Assembly (NCBI RefSeq): GCF_014649335.1
Contig: NZ_BMSV01000010.1
Coordinates: 1-64,000 of the forward strand
Reading direction: 5' to 3'
Length of the DNA stretch: 64,000 nt
Source: Streptomyces roseolilacinus
GTDB taxonomy: Bacteria; Actinomycetota; Actinomycetes; Streptomycetales; Streptomycetaceae
Below the pieces are notes generated by a model that saw nothing but the letters and a program-made list of their open reading frames with translations, was not told the DNA's origin and ran no database searches. The translations under genes and the position numbers were made by a program. Numbering within the stretch: the first letter of the stretch is position 1; every line of letters starts with the position of its first letter. Shown here in pieces: positions 27,985 through 34,972 of this stretch.

Positions 27985-28725
27985 ATGCACGCCCAGGTGC
28001 CCGACGGCTACGACCCGCGCGCCTTCGAACCGTTCGCCGTCACCGTCGACCTCGCCGTCTTCACCCTCCGCGACGACCGGCTGCACGTGCTGCTCGTCCG
28101 GCGCGGCGAGGAGCCCCACCGCGGCCGCTGGGCCCTCCCCGGCGGCTTCGTCCTGCCCCGCGAGTCCGCCGACACCGCCGCCCGCCGCGAGCTCGCCGAG
28201 GAGACCGGCCTGTCCGCCGGCACCGCCGCCCACCTCCACCTGGAGCAGCTGCGCACCTACAGCGAACCCGACCGCGACCCGCGCATGCGCGTCGTGTCCG
28301 TCGCGTACGCCGCGCTGGGCCCCGACCTGCCCGAGCCGCGCGGCGGCGGCGACGCCGCGGACGCCCGGTGGCTCCCGTACGGCACCCAGGGGGCCCTGGC
28401 CTTCGACCACGACGCGATCCTCGCCGACGCCCACGACCGCGTCGGCGCCAAGCTCGAGTACACCTGCCTGGCCACCGCCTTCTGCCCGCCCGAGTTCACC
28501 CTCGGCGAGCTGCGGCGGGTGTACGAGGCGGTGTGGGGCGTCGCGCTCGACCGCCCCAACTTCCGGCGCAAGGTCCTCTCCGCGCAGGGCTTCGTCCGCC
28601 CCGCGCAGGGGCCGCCGCGCCTCACCGGCGGCCGGGGGAAACCGGCCGCCCTCTACCGGGCGGGCGGCGCGACCGCCCTGCACCCGCCCCTGCTGCGACC
28701 GGAACGACGGGAGACGACCACATGA
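27985..28725 (+). CDS. NrtR-type regulator (Nudix domain plus winged helix)
   Basis: 246 residues. The N-terminal Nudix-like domain (RWALPGGFVLPRESADTAARRELAEETGL) retains the full Nudix box. It is followed by a winged-helix segment (LEYTCLATAFCPPEFTLGELRRVYEAVWG...NFRRKVLSAQGFV), the NrtR architecture. NrtR repressors sense ADP-ribose or NAD metabolites and control NAD salvage and ADP-ribose genes. Its ATGA overlap with an ADP-ribosylglycohydrolase gene supports this role. CCGGAGCAGCG precedes the ATG. Whether the Nudix site is still catalytic cannot be told. Confidence 0.88.
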   Translation: MHAQVPDGYDPRAFEPFAVTVDLAVFTLRDDRLHVLLVRRGEEPHRGRWALPGGFVLPRESADTAARRELAEETGLSAGTAAHLHLEQLRTYSEPDRDPRMRVVSVAYAALGPDLPEPRGGGDAADARWLPYGTQGALAFDHDAILADAHDRVGAKLEYTCLATAFCPPEFTLGELRRVYEAVWGVALDRPNFRRKVLSAQGFVRPAQGPPRLTGGRGKPAALYRAGGATALHPPLLRPERRETTT

Positions 28726-29774
28726 CCGCCACCGAGGCCGCCACCAAGCGGGCCGCCACCAAGCGGGCCGCCACCAAGCGGGCCGCCACCGGCGCGCTGT
28801 TCGGGCTCGCGCTCGGCGACGCGCTGGGCCTGCCCACCGAGTTCATCGGCGTATCGAAGATCACCGAGTGGTACGGGCCCTGGCGCGAGCTGCCGCTGCC
28901 CGAGCCCGCCCGCGTCACCGACGACACCCAGATGACCCTCGCCGTCGGCCGGGCCCTGCGGACCGCCACGGGCCGGGGCGCCCTCGCGCCGGGGCGGTTC
29001 GCCCGCCCGCTGCGCGAGGAGTTCGTCGACTGGGCCGGGTCGCCCGAGAACGACCGGGCCCCCGGCCGCACCTGCCTGGTGGCCTGCGGCCTGCTGGCGG
29101 CCGACGGGCCCTGGCAGGACGCCAGCCAGCCGGGCTCCAAGGGCTGCGGCGCCAACATGCGGGTCGCGCCGCTCGGCCTCGTACCCGGACTCGACGAGGA
29201 ACAGCGCGCCGGCGCCGCCCAGTTGCAGGCCGCGCTGACGCACGGGCACCCCACCGCGCTCGCCGCGTCCGACCTGACCGCCCGCGCCGTGTACCTGCTG
29301 GCCCAGGGCGTCGAGCCGCTCGGCCTGGTCGGGCTGCTGCGCTCGTACGCGTACGACCACCGCTCCCGGTACCACGAGGCGTGGCTCGGCGACCTGTGGA
29401 CCCGCTCCCAGGACCCCTCGCCCCGGCATTTCGTCGAGCGCGGCTGGGACGAGTGCCTCGCCGTGCTGGAGCGCGTCGCCGCGGTCGCGCGCACCGTCAA
29501 CCCGGAGACCGACCCGTGCCTGCTCACCGGCGAGGGCTGGATCGCGGAGGAGGCGCTCGCCACCGCGCTGCTGTGCTTCCTCACCTTCCCCGAGGAGCCG
29601 CTCACCGCCCTGCGCCGGGCCGCCTGCACCAGCGGCGACTCCGACTCGATCGCCTGCCTCACGGGTGCCTTCGCCGGGGCCCACCTCGGCGCGGACGCCT
29701 GGCCCGAGGAGTGGACCGAACGCGTCGAATACCGCGGAGACCTCCTCAGGCTCGGCGCTCTCTGGGATGCTTGA
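28722..29774 (+). CDS. ADP-ribosylglycohydrolase family protein (DraG/ARH-like)
   Basis: 350 residues from ATG 28722, overlapping the previous stop. The ARH fold is shown by GALFGLALGDALGLPTEF, the metal-binding ARVTDDTQMTLAVGRAL, SKGCGANMRVAPLGLV and the C-terminal CTSGDSDSIACLTGAFAGA, with Asp residues that bind the two Mg ions. It should remove ADP-ribose from protein, nucleic-acid or small-molecule targets. Residues 6-23 are three ATKRA units from a 15-bp repeat. The operon context is an NrtR regulator upstream and a nucleotidyltransferase 3 bp downstream. The target is unknown. Confidence 0.9.
   Translation: MTATEAATKRAATKRAATKRAATGALFGLALGDALGLPTEFIGVSKITEWYGPWRELPLPEPARVTDDTQMTLAVGRALRTATGRGALAPGRFARPLREEFVDWAGSPENDRAPGRTCLVACGLLAADGPWQDASQPGSKGCGANMRVAPLGLVPGLDEEQRAGAAQLQAALTHGHPTALAASDLTARAVYLLAQGVEPLGLVGLLRSYAYDHRSRYHEAWLGDLWTRSQDPSPRHFVERGWDECLAVLERVAAVARTVNPETDPCLLTGEGWIAEEALATALLCFLTFPEEPLTALRRAACTSGDSDSIACLTGAFAGAHLGADAWPEEWTERVEYRGDLLRLGALWDA
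28737..28790 (+). repeat. 15-bp perfect tandem repeat (3.6 copies)
   Basis: GCCGCCACCAAGCGG is repeated at 28737, 28752 and 28767, with a 9-nt partial copy at 28782. It encodes A-A-T-K-R units at the start of the ADP-ribosylglycohydrolase; the copy number can change in frame. Confidence 0.95.
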
Positions 29775-29777
29775 CCG

Positions 29778-30542
29778 GTGATCGAACACCTGGACCTCTC
29801 CTCTGTCGTCGCCGAACAGCCCGACCGTCTGCTGTTCGCCACCGTCTCCGGCGCGCACCTGTACGGGTTCCCGTCCCGCGACTCGGACGTGGACCTGCGC
29901 GGGGTGCACCTGCTGCCGGTGGACGCGCTGATCGGTCTGCGGGAGGCGGAGGAGACCCGCTCCCGGACGTGGGAGCGCGACGGCGTCGAGATGGACCTGG
30001 TCACGCACGACCTGCGGAAGTTCGTCCGGCTGATGCTCCGGCGCAACGGGTACGTCCTGGAGCAGCTGCTGTCGCCGCTCGTCGTCCACACCGGCGACCT
30101 GCACGCCGAGCTGATCGCCCTCGCGCCCGACGTGCTCACCACCCACCACGCCCACCACTACCGGGGCTTCGCCTGCACCCAGTGGCGGCTGTTCGAGAAG
30201 AACGGCGAGCTGAAGTCGCTGCTGTACACCTTCCGCGCCCTGCTGAGCGGCATCCACCTCATGCGGTCCGGCGAGGTCGTCGCGCACCTGCCGACCCTGT
30301 GCGAGACGGTGGCCCAGGCCCCGGCGTACCTCGGGGAGCTGATCGCGGCCAAGGCCGAGGCCGAGCACGGACCGGCGGACGGCGCCGAGCCGGAGCGGCT
30401 GCACGCCGACGTGGAGGCGCTGCACGAGGCGCTCGACGCGGCGCAGGCGGCCTCCCGGCTACCCGATGCCGTGACGGGGGCGCACGACGCGCTGCACGAC
30501 CTCGTCGTACGCGCCCGGCTGGGGCAGCGCGTCGAGGGCTGA
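29778..30542 (+). CDS. Pol-beta-superfamily nucleotidyltransferase
   Basis: 254 residues from GTG 29778. The nucleotidyltransferase core is GAHLYGFPSRDSDVDLRGVHLLP: G-S/A near the start and the D-x-D pair that binds Mg-NTP. A helical C-terminal region contains HHYRGFACTQWRLFEKNGELKSLLYTFRALLSGIH, a YcgL/DNA-polymerase-beta-like family signature. The substrate (RNA end, protein or small molecule) is unknown. It is cotranscribed with the ADP-ribosylglycohydrolase and converges on a related gene with an 84-bp tail overlap. Confidence 0.85.
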   Translation: MIEHLDLSSVVAEQPDRLLFATVSGAHLYGFPSRDSDVDLRGVHLLPVDALIGLREAEETRSRTWERDGVEMDLVTHDLRKFVRLMLRRNGYVLEQLLSPLVVHTGDLHAELIALAPDVLTTHHAHHYRGFACTQWRLFEKNGELKSLLYTFRALLSGIHLMRSGEVVAHLPTLCETVAQAPAYLGELIAAKAEAEHGPADGAEPERLHADVEALHEALDAAQAASRLPDAVTGAHDALHDLVVRARLGQRVEG

Positions 30543-31226
30543 GCGCAGCCGGGTCCGGAAGAGGAAGTCCTCCACCCGGTCCCGGTCGGGCTCCGCCGGC
30601 AGCGGGGAGGACGGGAGCGCCGCGTCGGTCCCGTCCGCCAGGCGGACCATCCACGCCTCGACCTCGGCCCACGGGACCTCGCCGCGCCTCACCGCGAGCA
30701 GCCGCTCCCGGTCCTCGCCCACGTCCACGGTGAGCTCGCCGGTGCGCACCAGGTCGCGGCAGCTCCCGAGGAGCCGCAGCAGGTGCATGGCGTGCTTCCA
30801 GCGGGGCGCGCCGTGCTGCCGCACGTCCGCCTCCAGCTTGCGGCGCTGCGACAGCGCGTACCGGGTGAACGTCTCGTGCACCCGCCGGGACAGGAACGCG
30901 CCGCGCAGCGCCAGCAGTTCCCGGCCGGTGTCGTCGACGTGGTCGACGAGCGGCGAGTGCAGGCACTCCAGGATGTTCGGGTTGCCCCGCAGGGCCAGCT
31001 CGCAGAAGCGCTCCAGCTCCCAGCTGAACTGCTCGGGGGCCGGGCCCTCTACGTGCGTCGGCGGCTTGGCGAAGCGCCACTGCGACGGCGTCGGGGCGAG
31101 GAACACCCCGCGGCGGTCGGTGTCGCTGCCGTCCGTCGCCAGCCCGAAGGCCCGGGACCCCATGACGCAGGAGTAGACCGTGTGGTCGCGTACGAGGGCT
31201 TCCGGAGTGAGGGCGTTCCCAGACAT
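30459..31226 (-). CDS. Pol-beta-superfamily nucleotidyltransferase (second, convergent)
   Basis: 255 residues from ATG 31226. The same core appears as GSRAFGLATDGSDTDRRGVFLAP, with two acidic metal ligands, and a related helical C-terminus (RWKHAMHLLRLLGSCRDLVRTGEL). TAGGGT (31234-31239 on the minus strand) lies 7 nt before the ATG, so a leaderless mRNA is likely. It faces the 29778-30542 gene and the two share 84 bp at their 3' ends. Homology to its neighbour suggests an ancient duplicate or a cooperating pair. Confidence 0.85.
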   Translation of the reverse strand: MSGNALTPEALVRDHTVYSCVMGSRAFGLATDGSDTDRRGVFLAPTPSQWRFAKPPTHVEGPAPEQFSWELERFCELALRGNPNILECLHSPLVDHVDDTGRELLALRGAFLSRRVHETFTRYALSQRRKLEADVRQHGAPRWKHAMHLLRLLGSCRDLVRTGELTVDVGEDRERLLAVRRGEVPWAEVEAWMVRLADGTDAALPSSPLPAEPDRDRVEDFLFRTRLRSALDALPQPGAYDEVVQRVVRPRHGIG

Positions 31227-31249
31227 GGGCACGACCCTAGCGGCCCGGT

Positions 31250-31672
31250 TCAGGAGAGCCGGATGTCGCCGCCCGACACGGTGATCTCCCGCGGCGGCAG
31301 CGGCCGCGTCGCCGGGCCCGCGGCGACCGACGCGTCGGCGATCCGGAACCGGCTGGCGTGGCACGGGCAGTCGATCAGCCCGTCCGCCACCGAGCCGACG
31401 GTGCACCCCCGGTGGGTGCAGACGGCCGAGAACGCCTTGAAGTCGCCCGCGACCGGCTGGGTCACCACGACCTTCTCCTCGGCGAAGACCCGGCCCTCGC
31501 CGACCGGGATGTCGGACGTCGAGGCGATCACCTTCCCGCCGGGCGGGGACTCCTCGGCGCCACCGCCGCACGCGGAGGCCAGGGCGGCCGCCGCGGCCGC
31601 GGTCAGGGAGCCGGCGAGGACGGTGCGGCGGCGGGGCGCGGGCCCGGACGGCCCGTGGGGAGAGGAGGACAT
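31250..31672 (-). CDS. Rieske [2Fe-2S] lipoprotein, Tat-exported
   Basis: 140 residues. The N-terminus has a twin-arginine motif (PRRRTVLAGS), a hydrophobic stretch and a lipobox-like LASAC. The Rieske domain has both cluster motifs, CTHRGC and CPCHAS, with two Cys and two His ligands. It is a short stand-alone extracytoplasmic Rieske protein of the type common in Streptomyces; the electron partner is unknown. CAGGAT lies 6 nt before the ATG on the minus strand, possibly a leaderless start. Confidence 0.9.
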   Translation of the reverse strand: MSSSPHGPSGPAPRRRTVLAGSLTAAAAAALASACGGGAEESPPGGKVIASTSDIPVGEGRVFAEEKVVVTQPVAGDFKAFSAVCTHRGCTVGSVADGLIDCPCHASRFRIADASVAAGPATRPLPPREITVSGGDIRLS

Positions 31673-31723
31673 GACCTCATCCTGGGGCGTGCGGCCCCCC
31701 GCGGGGAAGGAAACCCGCCGGTG

Positions 31724-32065
31724 TCACACCCGGGGGACGAGCGCCGGGGCCCTTCCGCCCCCGCCGCGGGGCACCTCCGGGACGACCGTGGCGGCGTCCC
31801 GCTCCACCGGGCCGTACACGTGCGGGAACACCCCCGCCGCCGACTCCTCCCAGCGGACCTCCGCCGACCGCCGCTCCTCGTCGGCCACCGGCACCGGCAG
31901 CCTCCCCGGCACCGCCCGGCGGCGCGCGTCCGCGACGGCCGGCGCCACCTCGGCGTCCGCCGGGCAGTGCACGAACCCCTCCTCGGCCGGCGACGCCGGG
32001 CGGTACGGGAGAGCGGGCCGCGCGGCCCGCTCGCGCAGCGGTACGACGGGGCGGACCACGCGCAC
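31724..32065 (-). CDS. DUF952 family protein
   Basis: 113 residues from GTG 32065 with AGGTGAGA upstream on the minus strand. It carries the DUF952 pattern YRPASPAEEGFVHCPAD ... AEVRWEESAAGVFPHVYGPVERDAA. These small proteins resemble glutathione-S-transferase-like or ART-like folds and have no proven function. The customary early Trp is replaced here (LRERAARPALPYRP). Its divergent neighbour is the aroH remnant. Confidence 0.75.
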   Translation of the reverse strand: MRVVRPVVPLRERAARPALPYRPASPAEEGFVHCPADAEVAPAVADARRRAVPGRLPVPVADEERRSAEVRWEESAAGVFPHVYGPVERDAATVVPEVPRGGGGRAPALVPRV

Positions 32066-32171
32066 GGTCTCACCTGTCAGGAGGCCGCCGCGCGACCGCG
32101 CGGCGTTGACTACGCTGAACGCGCAGCACAGCACAGCCCACACAGCCGGGTCCCGGGCGCGAGGAGCAGAC

Positions 32172-32378
32172 GTGGCGGTACGAGCGGTCCCCAGGGCCGT
32201 CCAGCCGGGGCGCGCCCGCACCGGGGCCGCCGGCGGGCGGTCCGGCGCCCCGTCCGCCGGCGCCCCGCCCCGCGCCGTCCGGGACGTCGCCCCCCGGGAC
32301 CCCGGCCCGCCCACGACCGCCGCCGCCCGCGTCCGCCCCGGCGCCGCGGCGGCCCTCCGCAAGGACACCGCCCAGTGA
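32172..32378 (+). pseudogene. aroH: vestigial AroH-type chorismate mutase
   Basis: 68 codons, GTG 32172 to TGA 32378, with an excellent GAGGAG 5-6 nt upstream. The first 11 residues (VAVRAVPRAVQ) and the last 13 (GAAAALRKDTAQ and flank) match the ends of actinobacterial AroH chorismate mutases (MAVRAVRGAVQ ... GAAALRKD.AQ type), normally about 120 residues and located directly before tyrA. The middle is Pro/Arg/Gly low complexity. The TATPDLH core and C-x-x-E segment are missing, catalytic Arg7 is Pro, and the Tyr108 position is Arg. The stop overlaps the tyrA start (GTGA). It cannot be an active mutase; it may survive as a translated leader for tyrA. Confidence 0.7.
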
Positions 32379-33460
32379 GAACCGCCGTCGTCATCGGAAC
32401 CGGGCTGATCGGCACGTCCGTCGCCCTCGCCCTCACCGACCGGGGCGTCACCGTCCACCTCGCCGACCACGACCCCGACAGGGCCCGCACCGCCGCCGCG
32501 CGCGGCGCCGGCACGGACGCCCCGCCGGAGGGCCCCGTCGACCTGTGCGTGGTCGCCGTGCCGCCCGCCCACGTCGCCGCCACCCTCGCCGACGCCATGC
32601 GCGCCGGCACCGCCCGCGGCTACCTCGACGTGGCCAGCGTCAAGGGCGGCCCCCTGCGGGAGCTCCAGGCCCTGGGCGCCGACCTGTCCGCGTACATCGG
32701 CACGCACCCGATGTCCGGCAAGGAGCAGTCCGGCCCGCTCGCCGGCAGCGGCGACCTCTTCGAGGGGCGCCCCTGGGTCCTCACGCCCACGCGGGACACG
32801 CACACGGAGGTGCTGAACCTCGCCCTGGAACTGGTCGCCCTGTGCCGCGCCGTCCCGGTCGTCATGGACGCCGACGCCCACGACCGGGCCGTCGCCCTCG
32901 TGTCGCACACCCCGCAGCTCGTGTCCTCCATGGTCGCCGCGCGGCTGGAGGAGGCCGAGGAGACCGCCGTGCGCCTGTGCGGGCAGGGAATCCGCGACGT
33001 CACGCGCATCGCGGCGTCCGACCCCCGCATGTGGGTCGACATCCTCTCCGCCAACCCCGGACCCGTCGCCGACGTCCTCGCCGCGCTCGCCGCCGACCTC
33101 GACGAGACGGTCAGCTCGCTGCGCGCCCTGCAGTCCGCCGACGACGGCAAGCGCCGCGAGGGCGTGACCGGCGTCGAGGACGTCCTGCGCCGCGGCAACA
33201 CCGGCCGCGCCCGCGTCCCCGGCAAGCACGGCACGGCCCCGGCCGCGTACGAGACGGTCGCCGTGCTCATCAGCGACCAGCCCGGCGAGCTGGCGCGGAT
33301 CTTCGCGGACGCCGGCCGGGCGGGCGTCAACGTCGAGGACGTCCGCATCGAGCACGCGACGGGGCAGCAGGCGGGTGTGGTGCAGCTGATGGTCGCCCCG
33401 TCCGCCGCACCGCTCCTCGCGGCCTCCCTGCGGGAGCGCGGCTGGGCCCTGCGCCAGTAG
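32375..33460 (+). CDS. tyrA: prephenate dehydrogenase
   Basis: 361 residues from GTG 32375, overlapping the stop of the aroH remnant. The NAD-binding fold (TAVVIGTGLIGTSVALAL) and the TyrA signatures GTHPMSGKEQSG and AHDRAVALVSHTPQLVSS are present, followed by a C-terminal ACT domain (VAVLISDQPGELARIFADAGRAGVNVEDVRIEH) that probably mediates tyrosine feedback. It converts prephenate to 4-hydroxyphenylpyruvate in tyrosine synthesis. TACGCT (32111-32116) upstream of the remnant is the likely -10 of the unit. Confidence 0.95.
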   Translation: MRTAVVIGTGLIGTSVALALTDRGVTVHLADHDPDRARTAAARGAGTDAPPEGPVDLCVVAVPPAHVAATLADAMRAGTARGYLDVASVKGGPLRELQALGADLSAYIGTHPMSGKEQSGPLAGSGDLFEGRPWVLTPTRDTHTEVLNLALELVALCRAVPVVMDADAHDRAVALVSHTPQLVSSMVAARLEEAEETAVRLCGQGIRDVTRIAASDPRMWVDILSANPGPVADVLAALAADLDETVSSLRALQSADDGKRREGVTGVEDVLRRGNTGRARVPGKHGTAPAAYETVAVLISDQPGELARIFADAGRAGVNVEDVRIEHATGQQAGVVQLMVAPSAAPLLAASLRERGWALRQ

Positions 33461-33586
33461 CGCGGGGCCGGCCGGGGGCCGGTCCACAGGGGTGCGAGGA
33501 GTGGCGGGGACAGTCGGTAACCTTGTGCCGGGCCCTCGGCAACCGGCCGGCCCCTCTCCCACGTAGGCAGGAAGGTGTCCGACACC

Positions 33587-34261
33587 GTGGATTCCGTGAT
33601 CGTCGCCATCGACGGCCCCTCCGGTACGGGCAAGTCGAGCACCTCCAAGGCCGTCGCCGCCAAGCTCGGCCTCAGCTACCTGGACACCGGCGCCCAGTAC
33701 CGGGCGATCACGTGGTGGATGATCACCAACGGGATCGACGTGGACGACGCCGCCGCCGTGGCCGACGCCTCCGGCAAGCCCGTGATCGTCTCCGGCACCG
33801 ACCCGTCCCACCCGACGATCACCGTCGACGGGGTGGACGCCTCCGGCCCGATCCGCACGCAGGAGGTCACCTCCAAGGTCAGCGCCGTCAGCGCCGTCCC
33901 CGAGGTGCGCACCCGGATCACCGGGCTCCAGCGCTCCATCGCCGCCGCCGCCCCGCACGGCATCGTCGTCGAGGGCCGCGACATCGGCACCACGGTCCTC
34001 CCCGACGCCGACCTCAAGATCTTCCTCACCGCCTCCCCGGAGGCCCGCGCCGCCCGCCGCGCCGGCGAGCTGAAGGGCGCCGACGTCTCCGCCACCAGGG
34101 AGGCCCTGGTCAGGCGGGACGCCGCCGACTCCACCCGGAAGACCTCCCCCCTCGCCAAGGCCGACGACGCCGTCGAGGTGGACACCACGGAGCTGACGCT
34201 CCAGCAGGTCGTCGAGTGCGTGGTCACCCTCGTGGAGGAGCGGAGGGCGGCCGCCCAGTGA
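33587..34261 (+). CDS. cmk: cytidylate kinase
   Basis: 224 residues from GTG 33587, 11 nt after AGGAAGG (33569-33575); GTG 33575 overlaps that Shine-Dalgarno and is less likely. It has the P-loop AIDGPSGTGKSS, the CMP-binding region LSYLDTGAQYRA, the GRDIGTTVLPDADLKIFLTASPEARAARR block and the lid Arg residues. It phosphorylates CMP and dCMP. TAACCT (33518-33523) is a plausible -10. The stop overlaps the plsC start. Confidence 0.93.
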   Translation: MDSVIVAIDGPSGTGKSSTSKAVAAKLGLSYLDTGAQYRAITWWMITNGIDVDDAAAVADASGKPVIVSGTDPSHPTITVDGVDASGPIRTQEVTSKVSAVSAVPEVRTRITGLQRSIAAAAPHGIVVEGRDIGTTVLPDADLKIFLTASPEARAARRAGELKGADVSATREALVRRDAADSTRKTSPLAKADDAVEVDTTELTLQQVVECVVTLVEERRAAAQ

Positions 34262-34899
34262 CCCCCTCGGCCAAGGGCGCCGCCGTCGGGCGGGGCATCG
34301 GCATCGGCCTGATGTACGGGCTGTGGAAGCCGCGCGTGCTGGGAGCCTGGCGCGTACCGGCCTCCGGCCCCGTCATCCTCGCCGTCAACCACGCCCACAA
34401 CCTCGACGGCCCCATGCTCATGGGCACCGCGCCCCGGCCCGTGCACTTCCTGATCAAGAAGGAAGCCTTCGTCGGGCCGCTCGGCCCGTTCCTGGAGGGC
34501 ATCGGGCAGCTCAAGGTCGACCGCGCGACCGCCGACCGCACCGCGATCACCGGCGCCCTGGACGTCCTGGCCGCCGGCGGTGTCCTCGGGATCTTCCCCG
34601 AGGGCACCCGCGGCGAGGGCGACTTCGCGTCGCTGCGCGCGGGGCTCGCCTACTTCGCCGTGCGGTCCGGGGCGCCCGTCGTCCCGGTCGCCGTCCTGGG
34701 AAGCAGCGAGCGCCGCGGGCGGTTGCTGAAGGGGCTGCCCCCGCTGCGCAGCCGCGTCGACGTCGTCTTCGGCGACGCCTTCGACGCGGGCGACGGCAGC
34801 GGGCGCCGCACGCGCAAGGCGCTGGACGACGCCACCGTACGCATCCAGGAGCGGCTCACCGGCCACCTGGAAAACGCCAGGCGCCTCACCGGGCGCTGA
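34258..34899 (+). CDS. PlsC-like 1-acyl-glycerol-3-phosphate acyltransferase
   Basis: 213 residues from GTG 34258 (GTGA overlap with cmk). The acyltransferase H-x4-D motif is NHAHNLDG, block II is KKEAFVG...IGQLKVDR, and block III is FPEGTRGEG. It transfers an acyl chain to lysophosphatidic acid or a related lipid at the membrane. The cmk-plsC-der order is conserved in actinobacteria. Confidence 0.92.
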   Translation: MTPSAKGAAVGRGIGIGLMYGLWKPRVLGAWRVPASGPVILAVNHAHNLDGPMLMGTAPRPVHFLIKKEAFVGPLGPFLEGIGQLKVDRATADRTAITGALDVLAAGGVLGIFPEGTRGEGDFASLRAGLAYFAVRSGAPVVPVAVLGSSERRGRLLKGLPPLRSRVDVVFGDAFDAGDGSGRRTRKALDDATVRIQERLTGHLENARRLTGR

Positions 34900-34972
34900 G
34901 CGACACTCGAGTAGTGGGCCCGGCCCCGGCCGGCACCCACCGACCACCACGAACGCACGAGGAACGGACTTC

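Noticed and set aside
32100..32170. A tRNA or attenuator before the aroH remnant
   Set aside because: No cloverleaf, Tyr/Phe codon run or terminator hairpin is present.
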